Of a stretch of DNA of 64,000 bases, positions 8,668-19,715 are shown piece by piece (position 1 is the stretch's first letter; each line of letters begins with the position of its first letter). Under the pieces are notes generated by a model. That model searched no databases. It worked only from the letters and a program-made list of their open reading frames with translations, and was not told the DNA's origin. The stretch is taken from NCBI GenBank assembly GCA_963795825.1, contig CAWCIW010000005.1, positions 496,001 to 560,000 of the forward strand, given 5' to 3'. Position numbers and translations under genes: made by a program. The stretch is from BOG-908 sp963795825. GTDB lineage: Bacteria > Pseudomonadota > Alphaproteobacteria > Acetobacterales > Acetobacteraceae.

Positions 8668-8824
8668 GCGTGGTCTCCCGGGGCTGCGTAGCCGAAGCGG
8701 TTATGCCGAAACGGCGCGCGCGCAAAGCGTCCAGCGGCGCGCGTCGCGTAGCCGGCGCGACCGCCGGCCAAAAAAGCGCGACCCCGCCTTACGTCGGCGC
8801 GCCATCGCCCCTACCCTGTTCGGC

Positions 8825-11099
8825 ATGGACGCCCTGATCCCACCCCCGTCCCGCACCCGCCGCATCGCCGACATCCTGCTCGGCCGCCTGGTCACCCTCG
8901 CGCTGGCCGCGGCGGCCGCCGCCCTCGGCATCGGCAGCTTCTTCTTCATGTCGAGCGGCGCCCCGCTCGCCATCCGCCCGAACCTCGTCACCGCTTTGGT
9001 GCTCTCCAACCTCTCGGTGCTGCTGCTGCTGGCCGCCTCACTGGCCGGCCGGCTCACCCGCGTCTGGGTGGAGCGCCGCCGCGGCTCGGCGGGCTCCCGC
9101 CTGCATGTCCGCCTGGTGCTGCTGTTCAGCGTGGTGGCCGTGATCCCCACCATACTGGTCGGCGTGTTTGCCACCGCCTGGTTCTCGCTGGGCATACAAT
9201 TCTGGTTCAACGACCGCATACGCACCGCGCTCGAAGAGGGCCTGCAGGCCAGCCAGGGCTACCTGTCCGAACACCGCGACACCATCAAGACCGACGCGCT
9301 CGGCATGAAGGCGGACCTGGAGCGCGCCGGCCGCGTGATGTTCGACGAGCCGGACGCCTTCCGCCAGACGCTCGAGGGCCAGACCGCCCTGCGCGGCCTC
9401 GACGAGGTGGTGATCTTCGACCCCAGCACGAGCAGCGTGCTGGTCAGCGCCGGGCTGATGGCGGGCGTGGGCACCGGCAACATCCCGCCGGGTGCGATCG
9501 AGGCGGCGCGCGAGGGCGAGGTGCCGGTGCTCGGCAACGGCGCGGATACCGAAGTGCGCGCGCTGGTAAAGCTCAACGCCACGCCGCCGCTGATGATGAT
9601 GCTCGAGCGCCCGGTCGATCCGCGTATCCTGGCGCACATGCACTCCACCGAGGATGCGGTGGCACAGTACGGCAGGCTCGATGCCAACCGCGCCAGCCTG
9701 CAGGTGACGTTCGCGCTGATCTTCGCGCTGGTGGCGCTGCTGGTGCTGGCCGCCGCGGTGTCGATCGGCCTGGTGCTGGCCAACCAGATCGCGCGCCCGG
9801 TCGGCTGGCTGATGCAGGCGGCCGAGCGGGTGCGCGGCGGCGACCTGGCCGTGCGGGTGCCGGAGATCGCCAGCGACGACGAGCTCGCCGGCCTCAGCCG
9901 CGCCTTCAACCGTATGACCAACCAGCTCAGCGGCCAGCGCGCCGAGCTGATGAGCGCCTACAGCCAGATCGACGAGCGGCGCCGCTTCACGGAGACGGTG
10001 CTGTCCGGCGTGTCGGCCGGCGTGATCGGGCTGGACGGCGCTGGCCACGTGGAGCTGCCGAACCGGGCGGCCAGCGCGCTGCTGGGACTGGACCTGGTGG
10101 GCCTCACAGGCCAGCTCCTGGCGGAGCGGGTGCCGGAGATGGCGCCGTTGCTGGCGGCCTGCATGGCGGCGCCGGAGCGGCCGGCGACGGGCGAGATCGA
10201 GGTGGGCAACCCGCGCCAGCGCCGCACCCTGCTGGTGCGCATCGGCGCCGAGATGAAGGCCGGCGCGGAGAGCAGGGCGGCCGCGCACGGCTTCGTCGTC
10301 ACGTTCGACGACATCACCGAGCTGCAATCGGCCCAGCGCAAGGCGGCCTGGGCGGACGTGGCGCGCCGCATCGCCCATGAGATCAAGAACCCGCTCACCC
10401 CCATACAGCTCAGCGCCGAGCGCCTGAAACGCCGGTTCGCGCGCGAGATCACCTCGGACCCGGAAACCTTCATCCAGTGCGCCGACACCATCGTGCGCCA
10501 CGTGGGCGATATCGGCCGCATGGTGGACGAGTTCTCCGCCTTCGCCCGCATGCCGCAGCCGGTGATACGGGTGGAGGATGTGGGACGGGTGGCGCGCGAG
10601 GCGCTCATCCTGCAGCGCACGGCGCATCCGGAGATCGAATGGGTGACCGACATCCCCGAACGCGGGCCGGCCGGCCGGTGCGACCGCCGGTTGCTCGGCC
10701 AGGCGCTCACCAACCTGCTGATGAACGCGGCCGAACTCGGTGGCCATGCGGCCGCGTCCTGATGGCGCGGCCGGGCGGATAGAGGTGAGCGTGACGCAGG
10801 CCGACGGCATCGTCACCATTGCCGTAGCAGATGACGGCATTGGCCTGCCGCAGGGCGACCGCACCCGTTTGATGGAACCCTACGTGACGCACAAGCCGAA
10901 GGGGACCGGGCTGGGGCTTGCCATCGTGAAGAAGATCATGGAGGACCATGGCGGATCGGTCACACTCGACGACCGACAAGGCACAGCCTCTGCCACAACC
11001 GGGGCAGTTGCGACGTTAACCCTTCCGGCGGCGCCCGAGATGCCCCAAGCCGCAAAGATGGACCTCAGCGTGGAAGCGAATTCTGCCGATGGCGCATGA
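8825..11099 (+). CDS. ntrY: Nitrogen-regulation sensor histidine kinase NtrY, frameshifted near the end
   Basis: Membrane sensor kinase of the NtrY/NtrX pair. Three to four membrane segments (about residues 20-40, 55-75, 100-130, 305-330) and an extracytoplasmic loop, then HAMP (NQIARPVGWLMQAAERVRGG), a PAS-like domain, the phospho-acceptor His in RRIAHEIKNPLTPIQ, and the ATPase boxes LLMNAAE, DDGIGLP and KGTGLGLAIVKKI. The frame breaks inside the N box at GAACTCGG (10733-10740); dropping C10736 reads NAAESVAMRPRPDG and restores the full domain. I chose ATG 8825 because residues before it are low-complexity Arg-rich. Its stop overlaps ntrX by 11 bp. Confidence 0.9.
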
Positions 11100-12492
11100 A
11101 ATCCTTATCGTGGACGACGAGCCGGATATCCGGCTGCTGCTCGACGGCGTTCTGCGCGACGAGGGCTACGACACGCGGCAGGCCGGCGATTTGGATGCCG
11201 CGATCGCCGCCTTCCGGGCGCGCCGGCCGTCGCTGATCCTGCTCGATGTCTGGCTGCAGGGCTCGCGATTGGATGGGCTTGGCATCCTCAAGGCGCTGCA
11301 TCGCGAGGAACCCGCCGCCCCCGTGGTGATGATCTCCGGCCACGGCACGATCGAGACGGCGGTGGCCGCGATCCAGCAGGGCGCGTACGACTTCATCGAA
11401 AAGCCGTTCCAGACCGACCGGCTGCTGCTGATCATCCGCCGGGCGCTGGAAGCCGCCCGCCTGGCTGCCGAAAACGCCGAATTGCGCCTGCGCGCCGGCC
11501 AGGAAGCCCAGATTACCGGCGCCAGCCCGGCCATACACGCGGTGCGCAGCCAGATCGAGCGCGTGGCGCCCACCGGCTCGCGCGTTCTCATCACCGGCGC
11601 GGCCGGCAGCGGCAAGGAAGTGGTGGCCCGCACCATCCACGCCCGTTCGCGCCGCGCCGAGGGGCCGTTCGTGGCGCTGAACTGCGCCACGCTGAATCCC
11701 GCACGCTTCGAGGAGGAGCTGTTCGGCGTGGAAGCCGGCAACGACCCTGGCACCCTGCCGCGCCGCGCCGGCGTGCTGGAGCGCGCGCATGGCGGCACGC
11801 TGCTGCTCGACGAGGTGAGCGACATGCCGCTGGAGACCCAGGGCAAGATCGTGCGCGCTTTGCAGGACCAGACGTTCGAGCGCATCGGCGGCAGCAGCCG
11901 GGTGAAGGTGGATGTGCGCGTGCTGGCCACCACCAACCGCGATCTGCAGATCGAAATAGGCAACGGCCGGTTCCGCGAGGACCTGTATTACCGGCTGGCG
12001 GTGGTGCCGATGCGCTTGCCCGGCTTGCGCGAGCGCCGCGAGGACATACCCGAGCTGGCGCGGCATTTCCTCACCCGCGCGGCGGAGAGCGCCGGCCTGC
12101 CGGGGCGCGAGCTGTCGGCGGACGCGATCACCGCGCTGCAGGCCTATGACTGGCCGGGCAACGTGCGCCAGTTGCGCAACCTGATGGACTGGCTGCTGAT
12201 CATGGCGCCTGGCGGGGCGGCCGAGCCGATACGCGCCGAAATGCTGCCGCCGGAGATCGGCCAGGGCGCGCCGGCTCTGCTCAATTTCGACCCTACGGCG
12301 GATGTAATGGCGTTGCCGTTGCGCGAGGCGCGCGACATGTTCGAGACGCAGTATCTGCAGGCGCAGTTGTTGCGGTTTGGTGGGAATATCTCTCGCACCG
12401 CCGGGTTCGTTGGGATGGAGCGGTCGGCTTTGCATCGGAAGCTGAAGCAGTTGGGGGTTAATTCTGAGGATCGGGAGAAGGTCGTAAGCTAG
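11089..12492 (+). CDS. ntrX: Response regulator NtrX
   Basis: 467 residues, partner of NtrY. The receiver domain (residues 1-120) has the acidic pair in VDDEPDIR, the phospho-acceptor Asp in LILLDVWLQG and the Lys in IEKPFQ. The AAA+ domain has Walker A GAAGSGKE and Walker B LLLDEV, but the sigma-54-contacting GAFTGA loop is replaced by VEAGNDPG, as known for alphaproteobacterial NtrX. The C-terminus is a Fis-type helix-turn-helix (GNISRTAGFVGMERSALHRKL). It therefore probably acts as a DNA-binding regulator without driving sigma-54 open-complex formation. Confidence 0.95.
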   Translation: MAHEILIVDDEPDIRLLLDGVLRDEGYDTRQAGDLDAAIAAFRARRPSLILLDVWLQGSRLDGLGILKALHREEPAAPVVMISGHGTIETAVAAIQQGAYDFIEKPFQTDRLLLIIRRALEAARLAAENAELRLRAGQEAQITGASPAIHAVRSQIERVAPTGSRVLITGAAGSGKEVVARTIHARSRRAEGPFVALNCATLNPARFEEELFGVEAGNDPGTLPRRAGVLERAHGGTLLLDEVSDMPLETQGKIVRALQDQTFERIGGSSRVKVDVRVLATTNRDLQIEIGNGRFREDLYYRLAVVPMRLPGLRERREDIPELARHFLTRAAESAGLPGRELSADAITALQAYDWPGNVRQLRNLMDWLLIMAPGGAAEPIRAEMLPPEIGQGAPALLNFDPTADVMALPLREARDMFETQYLQAQLLRFGGNISRTAGFVGMERSALHRKLKQLGVNSEDREKVVS

Positions 12493-12493
12493 G

Positions 12494-12541
12494 CAAGGCA
12501 AGCAGTCCTTTTTTGAAAAAAAGGACCAAAAAACTTTTGCT
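12494..12541. repeat. Single palindromic arm G
   Basis: Starts directly after the ntrX stop codon (12490-12492). TT haplotype with GTCC/GGAC stem. No second arm or core. Confidence 0.75.
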
Positions 12542-12648
12542 TCCCCGCATTTGCACCCATCGCGTTTATGCGGGTAAATCCGCCGGCCGATGTTCGGTCG
12601 CTTAATTTTTGTTGCGACAGAAAGCCGAATTCTGCCCGGAGGTCCACA

Positions 12649-13065
12649 ATGCTGAAACGTCTTGCCCTATTCGGAGCACTTCTCTTGAGCCAACCCCTAC
12701 ACGCCGCCGATACCTACGTGACCATGCAGACGGGCGTGCAATACCACGACGAAGTGGTGGGCAAAGGGGCCGAGCCGATGCCCGGCCAGACCGTGACGGT
12801 GCACTACACCGGCTGGCTCTACGAGAACGGCGCGAAGGGCGCGAAATTCGACAGCTCGCGTGACCGCGACCAGCCGTTCGAGTTCGTGCTCGGCCAGGGC
12901 CACGTGATTGCCGGCTGGGATACCGGCGTGGCGACGATGCATGTCGGCGGCAAGCGCACGCTGATCATCCCGCCCGACCAGGGCTATGGTGACCGCGGCG
13001 CCGGCGGCGTCATCCCGCCGAACGCCACGTTGATGTTCGACGTGGAGTTGCTGGGCGTTAAGTAA
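12649..13065 (+). CDS. Exported FKBP-type peptidyl-prolyl isomerase
   Basis: 138 residues. A signal peptide (MLKRLALFGALLLSQPLHA) precedes one FKBP domain: VTVHYTGWL, FDSSRDRDQPFEFVLG, VIAGWDTGVATM, PDQGYGD and VIPPNATLMFDVELL are all in place, including the aromatic residues lining the active site. It catalyses cis-trans isomerisation of prolyl bonds and should act in the periplasm. The ATG at 12649 has CGGAGG about seven bases upstream and begins the signal peptide; an earlier in-frame ATG at 12568 would add an unlikely leader. Confidence 0.92.
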   Translation: MLKRLALFGALLLSQPLHAADTYVTMQTGVQYHDEVVGKGAEPMPGQTVTVHYTGWLYENGAKGAKFDSSRDRDQPFEFVLGQGHVIAGWDTGVATMHVGGKRTLIIPPDQGYGDRGAGGVIPPNATLMFDVELLGVK

Positions 13066-13219
13066 GCAAGGAGTCCTTTTTCGAGAAAAGCTTTTGCATG
13101 ACGGCTGCACATATCCCCATACCGTTCCGCAAATAACCGACTTGCAGAAAAGTGTAGGCCACCGTGCAGGCGTCATAGCAAAAGCTTTTTAGTCCTTTTT
13201 CTCGAAAAAGGACGACTTG
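13066..13219. repeat. Two-armed palindromic element H between convergent genes
   Basis: Both arms CT haplotype with GTCC/GGAC stems; the left arm has lost about ten bases of one stem strand. The core is GACGGCTGCAC..GTGCAGGCGTC. It begins directly after the FKBP stop codon and ends seven bases before the photolyase stop codon. Confidence 0.85.
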
Positions 13220-13226
13220 CCCTGCC

Positions 13227-14765
13227 TTACCCCTCAACCCGCATAGCCGAACTCTCCAGAAAAGCCGCTGCATTCCGCCGCATCGCCGCAACCTTTCCCG
13301 CATCCATCTTCGCCAAAGTCCGCAACGGCATAGCCAACCGGATATTCCCCGCCAGTATCTTCTCGTGGCGGGCGAAGAAATCCCAGTACAGGTAATTGAA
13401 CGGGCAGGCATTGGCGCCCACCGCATCCTTCACGTCATACAAACACCCTTTGCAGTAATCGCTCATGCGGTTGATGTAGGCGCCGGAAGCGGCATAAGGC
13501 TTGGACCCCATGATCCCGCCATCGGCGAACAGCGCCATGCCGCGCACGTTCGGCATCTCCACCCATTCATAGGCGTCGGCGTACACGATCAGATACCATT
13601 CATCGACGTCGTCCGGATGCAGCCCGGCCAGCAGGGCGAAATTGCCGGTGATCATCAGGCGCTGGATGTGATGCGCATAGGCATGCGTGATGGTGTCGGT
13701 GATTGCGTGATGCAGGCAGTTCATCCGCGTCTCGCCGGTCCAGTAGAACCACGGCATGCGGCGCGTGGCCTGCAGCATGTTCTTGCTGGCGTAGTCAGGC
13801 ATATTCGCCCAGTAGATGCCGCGCACGAACTCCCGCCAGCCGAGTATCTGCCGGATGAAACCCTCCACGCCGTTGAGCTGCGCGTGGCCGCGCCGGTACG
13901 CGGCCTCGGCGGCTTCGCAGATTTCGCGCGGCTCCAGCAGGCCGAGGTTGAGCGACGTGGACACCAGCGCGTGGAACAGCACCGGCTCGCCGGCCTTCAT
14001 CGCATCCTGGAACGTGCCGAAACTCGGCAGCCGGTTGGCGATGAAGTCGGCCAGTGCCTCGCGCGCCTGCGCGCCGGTCACCGGTAGCGCGAAATCCGCG
14101 GCACTGCCCACATGGTTCGGGAACATGGCGTCCACCAGCGCCATCACCTCCTGCGTGACGGCATCGGGCGGAAACCGCGGCACCGGCGGATTGGCGACCG
14201 TCTTGGGCAGGCTTGCGCGATTCTCCACGTCGTAATTCCAGGCACCGCCCTCCGGCTTGTCGCCGTCCATCAGGAAGCCGTGCCGGCGCCGCATGTCGCG
14301 GTAGAAAAACTCCATGCGCAGCCCGCGTCGGCCGCGCGCCCAGGCGATGAAATCCTGTATGCGAGCGAAGAACCGTGTGTCGTCGCGTATATCGACTTCC
14401 ACGCCGGCGACCGCCTGCCAGTGCCGCAGATCCTCCGCCAGGCGCCACTCGCCAGGTTCTGTCACCACTACGCTGTCGCAGCCGTGCCGCGCCAGCGCGC
14501 GCAGCATCTCGCCGCGCAGGCTCTGGGTGTTCGCCGGATCGTCGAGCTTAACGTACTCTACGCGAACGCCCTGCGCGCGCAGTTCCGCGGCGAAATGCCG
14601 CATGCCGGACAGCACCAGCACGATCTTCTTGGCATGGTGGCGCACATAGGTGCATTCGGCCTGCACCTCGGCCATCAGCACCACGTCTTTCGCGGGGTCC
14701 AGATCGCTCAGGCTGGAGATGCCCGGGCTCAGCTGGTCGCCCAGTATCATGCGCAGTTTGCTCAA
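13227..14765 (-). CDS. phrB: Iron-sulfur (6-4) photolyase / bacterial cryptochrome (PhrB/CryPro type)
   Basis: 512 residues, the length of the FeS-BCP family. The N-terminal alpha/beta part starts KLRMILGDQLSP, a hallmark of this group. Four C-terminal Cys suited to bind a 4Fe-4S cluster are seen: TRMNCLHH, then the close set YCKGC and ANACPFNYL. The family repairs (6-4) photoproducts by light with FAD and a lumazine antenna. A second ATG is not near, and the TGG/AGGAGG upstream (13 bases before the start) supports the ATG at 14765. No partner genes are adjacent. Confidence 0.92.
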   Translation of the reverse strand: MSKLRMILGDQLSPGISSLSDLDPAKDVVLMAEVQAECTYVRHHAKKIVLVLSGMRHFAAELRAQGVRVEYVKLDDPANTQSLRGEMLRALARHGCDSVVVTEPGEWRLAEDLRHWQAVAGVEVDIRDDTRFFARIQDFIAWARGRRGLRMEFFYRDMRRRHGFLMDGDKPEGGAWNYDVENRASLPKTVANPPVPRFPPDAVTQEVMALVDAMFPNHVGSAADFALPVTGAQAREALADFIANRLPSFGTFQDAMKAGEPVLFHALVSTSLNLGLLEPREICEAAEAAYRRGHAQLNGVEGFIRQILGWREFVRGIYWANMPDYASKNMLQATRRMPWFYWTGETRMNCLHHAITDTITHAYAHHIQRLMITGNFALLAGLHPDDVDEWYLIVYADAYEWVEMPNVRGMALFADGGIMGSKPYAASGAYINRMSDYCKGCLYDVKDAVGANACPFNYLYWDFFARHEKILAGNIRLAMPLRTLAKMDAGKVAAMRRNAAAFLESSAMRVEG

Positions 14766-14809
14766 ATCCGTTCCTCCTGGTCAGAGGGCTTTGGGGGTGG
14801 TCGGCACAA

Positions 14810-14935
14810 AAGCAAGCAGTCCCTTGCTGAAACCGGCCAAAAACCGGTCGCGCCAGGGCAAGCCGGCGCTGCCGGAAAAGGCGTTGCTTGCCTTCGCCCG
14901 GAAAAGACGCCATTTCGCCGCAGGCAAGGGTGTCC
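14810..14935. other. Intergenic stretch with unrelated short hairpins
   Basis: Divergent gap between the photolyase and sixA. It opens with AAGCAAGCAGTCC, like the outer end of the palindromic arms, but the rest is different: an ACCGG..CCGGT hairpin and a GCCGG..GCCGG repeat. Probably a decayed or different element. Confidence 0.4.
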
Positions 14936-14943
14936 TCTCCGCC

Positions 14944-15486
14944 ATGCGTCAGCTCCTCCTCCTCCGCCATGCGAAAGCCGCCTCGGACGATCCCGCCCAG
15001 CCCGATCACGCCCGCCCGCTAGACCCGCGCGGCCGCGCCGCCGCCGCCGCCATGCGCGGCGTGTTCCGCAGCCTGGGCCTGGTGCCGGACGTGGTGCTGG
15101 TCTCCTCGGCGCGGCGCACCCGCCAAACGCTCGAAGCCCTGGCGCCCTGGGACGAGACCCCCATTGTCGAGCCGATGGACGGGCTCTATCTGGCCACGCC
15201 GGCGCAGATCCTCACCATCGTCTCGGGCGTGGCGGAGACCGTGCGCAGCCTGCTGGTGATCGGCCACAATCCCGGGATACACGAGCTTGCCATCACCCTG
15301 GCTGGCGCGCATGCTATGTCATCGAACGGTCACATGACGCGGCGTCTCGCCGAGGGGTTCGCCACCGGCGCCCTGGCCGAGTTCACCGTGGCGAGCAGCT
15401 GGCAGGCGCTCAACCCGAAAACCGGCCATGCCGCGGGCGCCGGACGCCTGGTCCGCTTCGTGCGCCCGCAGGATCTGCCGGAGTAG
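14944..15486 (+). CDS. sixA: Histidine phosphatase SixA-like
   Basis: 180 residues of the histidine phosphatase superfamily. The catalytic RHA motif is at the N-terminus (LLLLRHAKA), a second Arg is in SSARRTRQT, and the second catalytic His is in IGHNPG. E. coli SixA removes phosphate from His-phosphotransfer domains; the target here is unknown. The next gene, a CHAD protein, overlaps its end, and sixA-CHAD/CYTH neighbourhoods recur in bacteria, so a link to polyphosphate or nucleotide metabolism is possible. Confidence 0.87.
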   Translation: MRQLLLLRHAKAASDDPAQPDHARPLDPRGRAAAAAMRGVFRSLGLVPDVVLVSSARRTRQTLEALAPWDETPIVEPMDGLYLATPAQILTIVSGVAETVRSLLVIGHNPGIHELAITLAGAHAMSSNGHMTRRLAEGFATGALAEFTVASSWQALNPKTGHAAGAGRLVRFVRPQDLPE

Positions 15487-17062
15487 AACCCAACTGAACG
15501 CGTCGCCGCCCGAGATCGCCAGCCAACCGGACCCGGCGCAATCGGCGCCCGGCTTCCACGAGCCGCCATGCGCGCCGGAAACCACCCTGATATTCGAACT
15601 CGCGCCGGCTGACGCGGCCCGCCTGCTGCGCCTGCCGCTCCTGCAGGCCAGGCGCATGGGCGCGGTACGCACCACCAACGTGAATCATGTCTGGCACGAC
15701 ACCGCGTCCGCGCAGCTTGCGGCGCAGGGGCTTGCCCTCAGCCACACGCCCGGCGCGGGCAAATCCGGCATCTGGCGCCTGGAACGCCTGCACGTCGGCA
15801 ACCCGCTCGACTGGCTGCCCGCCACCTGCGCGCCGGTGCTCGCGCAAGCCGATAGCCTGGCGGACCTGCTGCCGGACCCGCCCGCCGGGCTGGTGGCTGC
15901 AGCGGCGTTCGCCGGCAAAAGCCGCAGCGTCGGGCTGCATCTCGACGGCTTTCCCGGCCGGCTCGAACTGCTCGAGGGCACGCTACGCGGGGTCGCGCGC
16001 GACGAACCCGCCTGCCGCCTCCTGCTGACCGGCGCGCCGCCCGACATCGCCGCACTGGCCACCGAACTCGCTGCCTGCGTCCGCCTGGGCGTGCCGCGCC
16101 ACAGCCTGGCCGCCGCTTCACTCGCTTTGGCCCGCGGCACGCCCGCCCCGCCGCTGCGTATCGGCGCCCCCGCCTTGCCGCCCGGCCTCTCCACCTCGGA
16201 CGCGCTCGCCTGCGTGGCCGGGCATCTGGCCGGGGTGATCCTGCACTGGTCGGACCAGGTGAGCGGCGCCGCCACGCCCGAGCCGGTCCACCAGATGCGC
16301 GTCGCCGTGCGCCGCCTGCGCTCCGTGTTGGCGCTGTTCCGCCGCGCTTCCACCGGCGGCGCCGGGGAGGCCACCTGGTTCGCCGGCCTCGCCGCTTCGT
16401 TGCGCAACCTCGCCGCCCGGCTCGGCGTGGCGCGCGACTGGGACGTGTTCATCGGCGAGACCGGGGCCGAGGTGCAGGCCGCAATGCCGGACGACAGGCG
16501 GATCGCGCTCATGCTCGCCGCCGCCGGCCGCAAGCGCCTGGCCGCCTACGCCGACCTAGCCGCCTATCTCGCCAGTCAGGACTGGGCGCTGCTCTCGCTC
16601 GAGCTGGCGCTGCTGCCGACCACCCGGCCCTGGTTGCGCACCGGCAACCCGGAAACCCTGGCCGCCCCGGTGCGGCACTACGCGCCGCACGCGCTCGACC
16701 GCCGGCTGAAACACCTGCTGGCGCCAGGCGGCGACCTGTCCGCTTTGCCCGTCACCGAGCTGCACGATCTGCGCAAACACGCCAAGCAACTGCGCTACGC
16801 GACCGAGTTGTTCTCCCCGCTGTTCTCCGAGAAAGCCGGGCGGAAATACCTGGTGAGGCTGGCGCGGCTGCAGGAGGTGCTGGGCGCGGTGAACGACAGC
16901 GCGGCGGCCGCCATCCTGCTGGACCAGCTTGCCGGCGGGGCGGACCGCGCGTTCGCCGCCGGCGTGGTCCAGGGGTTCGGTGCGGCGCGTGCCCGGCGAT
17001 CGGCGGCACGGGTGCAGGCCGCCTGGGCGCGTTTCGTGCGGGCGTCGCCGTTCTGGGACTGA
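15428..17062 (+). CDS. CHAD domain protein with degenerate CYTH-like N-terminus
   Basis: The C-terminal half (about residues 265-540) is a CHAD domain: VHQMRVAVRRLRSVLALFR and LHDLRKHAKQLRYATELF carry the paired conserved His and basic residues that bind polyphosphate in this family. The N-terminal 230 residues look like a CYTH triphosphatase fold, but the ExExK start motif is only ETTLIFELA, so catalysis is doubtful. The start is uncertain: ATG 15428 overlaps sixA by 59 bp, and no conventional start is seen between the sixA stop and the conserved part. Confidence 0.85.
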   Translation: MPRAPDAWSASCARRICRSRTQLNASPPEIASQPDPAQSAPGFHEPPCAPETTLIFELAPADAARLLRLPLLQARRMGAVRTTNVNHVWHDTASAQLAAQGLALSHTPGAGKSGIWRLERLHVGNPLDWLPATCAPVLAQADSLADLLPDPPAGLVAAAAFAGKSRSVGLHLDGFPGRLELLEGTLRGVARDEPACRLLLTGAPPDIAALATELAACVRLGVPRHSLAAASLALARGTPAPPLRIGAPALPPGLSTSDALACVAGHLAGVILHWSDQVSGAATPEPVHQMRVAVRRLRSVLALFRRASTGGAGEATWFAGLAASLRNLAARLGVARDWDVFIGETGAEVQAAMPDDRRIALMLAAAGRKRLAAYADLAAYLASQDWALLSLELALLPTTRPWLRTGNPETLAAPVRHYAPHALDRRLKHLLAPGGDLSALPVTELHDLRKHAKQLRYATELFSPLFSEKAGRKYLVRLARLQEVLGAVNDSAAAAILLDQLAGGADRAFAAGVVQGFGAARARRSAARVQAAWARFVRASPFWD

Positions 17063-17134
17063 GCGCCGGCACGCACGATACATTTCTTCGAATACAGACC
17101 CCCTGCCCGCCTTTCGTGCTATCGTCGCGCCGCT

Positions 17135-17959
17135 TTGTATCTTGCTGAAATCCATATCTATCCCGTCAAGGCCCTGGCCGGAACCGGCGTGCCCGCATCC
17201 GCCTGCGAGCCGTGCGGCCTCACGCAGGACCGCCGCTGGATGGTGATCGACCACAACAACCGCTTCCTCACCCAGCGCGTGCTGCCGCGCATGGCGGTGA
17301 TCGCCGCCGGCATCACGCCGGAGGGCCTACGGCTCGCCACGTCCGGCCACGCCCCGATCGACGTCGCCACGCCCGGCGCCGAGTCGCCCCCGGAACAGGT
17401 GGTCGTCTGGCGCGACACCGTGACCGCCACCCCCGCCAGCCCGGCTGCCGCCGCCTGGCTCACCGCCGTGCTCGGCCAGCCCTGCCGCCTGGTCCACCTG
17501 CACGACCCCGACGCCCGCATTGCCCGCTCGCCCCGCGCCCTGCCCGGCGAAACCGTCAGCTTCGCCGACGCCTTTCCCGTCCTGCTCACCTCCCTCGGCT
17601 CGCTCGCCGACCTCAACGCCCGCCTCGCCTTCCCCGTCCCGATCACCCGCTTCCGCGGCAACCTGGTGATCGCCGACGCCCCCGCGTGGGCCGAAGACAC
17701 CTGGCGCGTGATCCGCATCGGCAGCGCTATCTTCCGCGTGGCCAAGCCGTGCGACCGCTGCATCGTGACAACGATCGACCAGGCAACGGGCGAACGGCCG
17801 CAGCGCATGGAGCCGTTGCGCACCCTCGGTCAGTTTCGCCAGGATGAGAACGGCATCATGTTCGGGCAGAACCTGGTGCCTGTCGTGAACGGGCTCGTCT
17901 CGGTCGGGGATCAGGTGGCCGTCCTGGAAACAGGCTTGCCTAACGTGACACCGCTCTAG
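17135..17959 (+). CDS. MOSC domain protein, YcbX-like
   Basis: 274 residues: an N-terminal MOSC beta-barrel domain (IHIYPVKAL..., CGLTQDRRWMVID) followed by the MOSC domain with the molybdenum-cofactor-binding Cys in AKPCDRCIVTTID. Relatives such as E. coli YcbX and mitochondrial mARC reduce N-hydroxylated compounds using molybdenum cofactor. The best start is TTG at 17135, giving MYLAEIHIYPVKAL; no ATG is available. Confidence 0.9.
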   Translation: MYLAEIHIYPVKALAGTGVPASACEPCGLTQDRRWMVIDHNNRFLTQRVLPRMAVIAAGITPEGLRLATSGHAPIDVATPGAESPPEQVVVWRDTVTATPASPAAAAWLTAVLGQPCRLVHLHDPDARIARSPRALPGETVSFADAFPVLLTSLGSLADLNARLAFPVPITRFRGNLVIADAPAWAEDTWRVIRIGSAIFRVAKPCDRCIVTTIDQATGERPQRMEPLRTLGQFRQDENGIMFGQNLVPVVNGLVSVGDQVAVLETGLPNVTPL

Positions 17960-17961
17960 GC

Positions 17962-18092
17962 AAGCAAGGCCTTCTTTTCTGAAGAAAAGAAGCAAAAGAC
18001 TTTTGGTCCCTGTCGGGGAGCACTTCCCCCTCACCCGACAGGGAGCAAAAGTTTTTGGTCCTTTTTTCCAAAAAAGGACTGCTTGCTTGCCT
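17962..18092. repeat. Two-armed palindromic element J
   Basis: Starts two bases after the MOSC stop. Left arm TC haplotype with CTTC/GAAG stem, right arm TT-type (one T short) with GTCC/GGAC stem, around a CCCTGTCGGGG..CCCGACAGGG core. Confidence 0.85.
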
Positions 18093-18145
18093 TGCCCTCC
18101 CCCACCCTGCATACCCCGCCGAAACCGGAGCCCAGCCCGCCAGCC

Positions 18146-19706
<1,561 letters not shown>

Positions 19707-19715
19707 GCCGCACCC

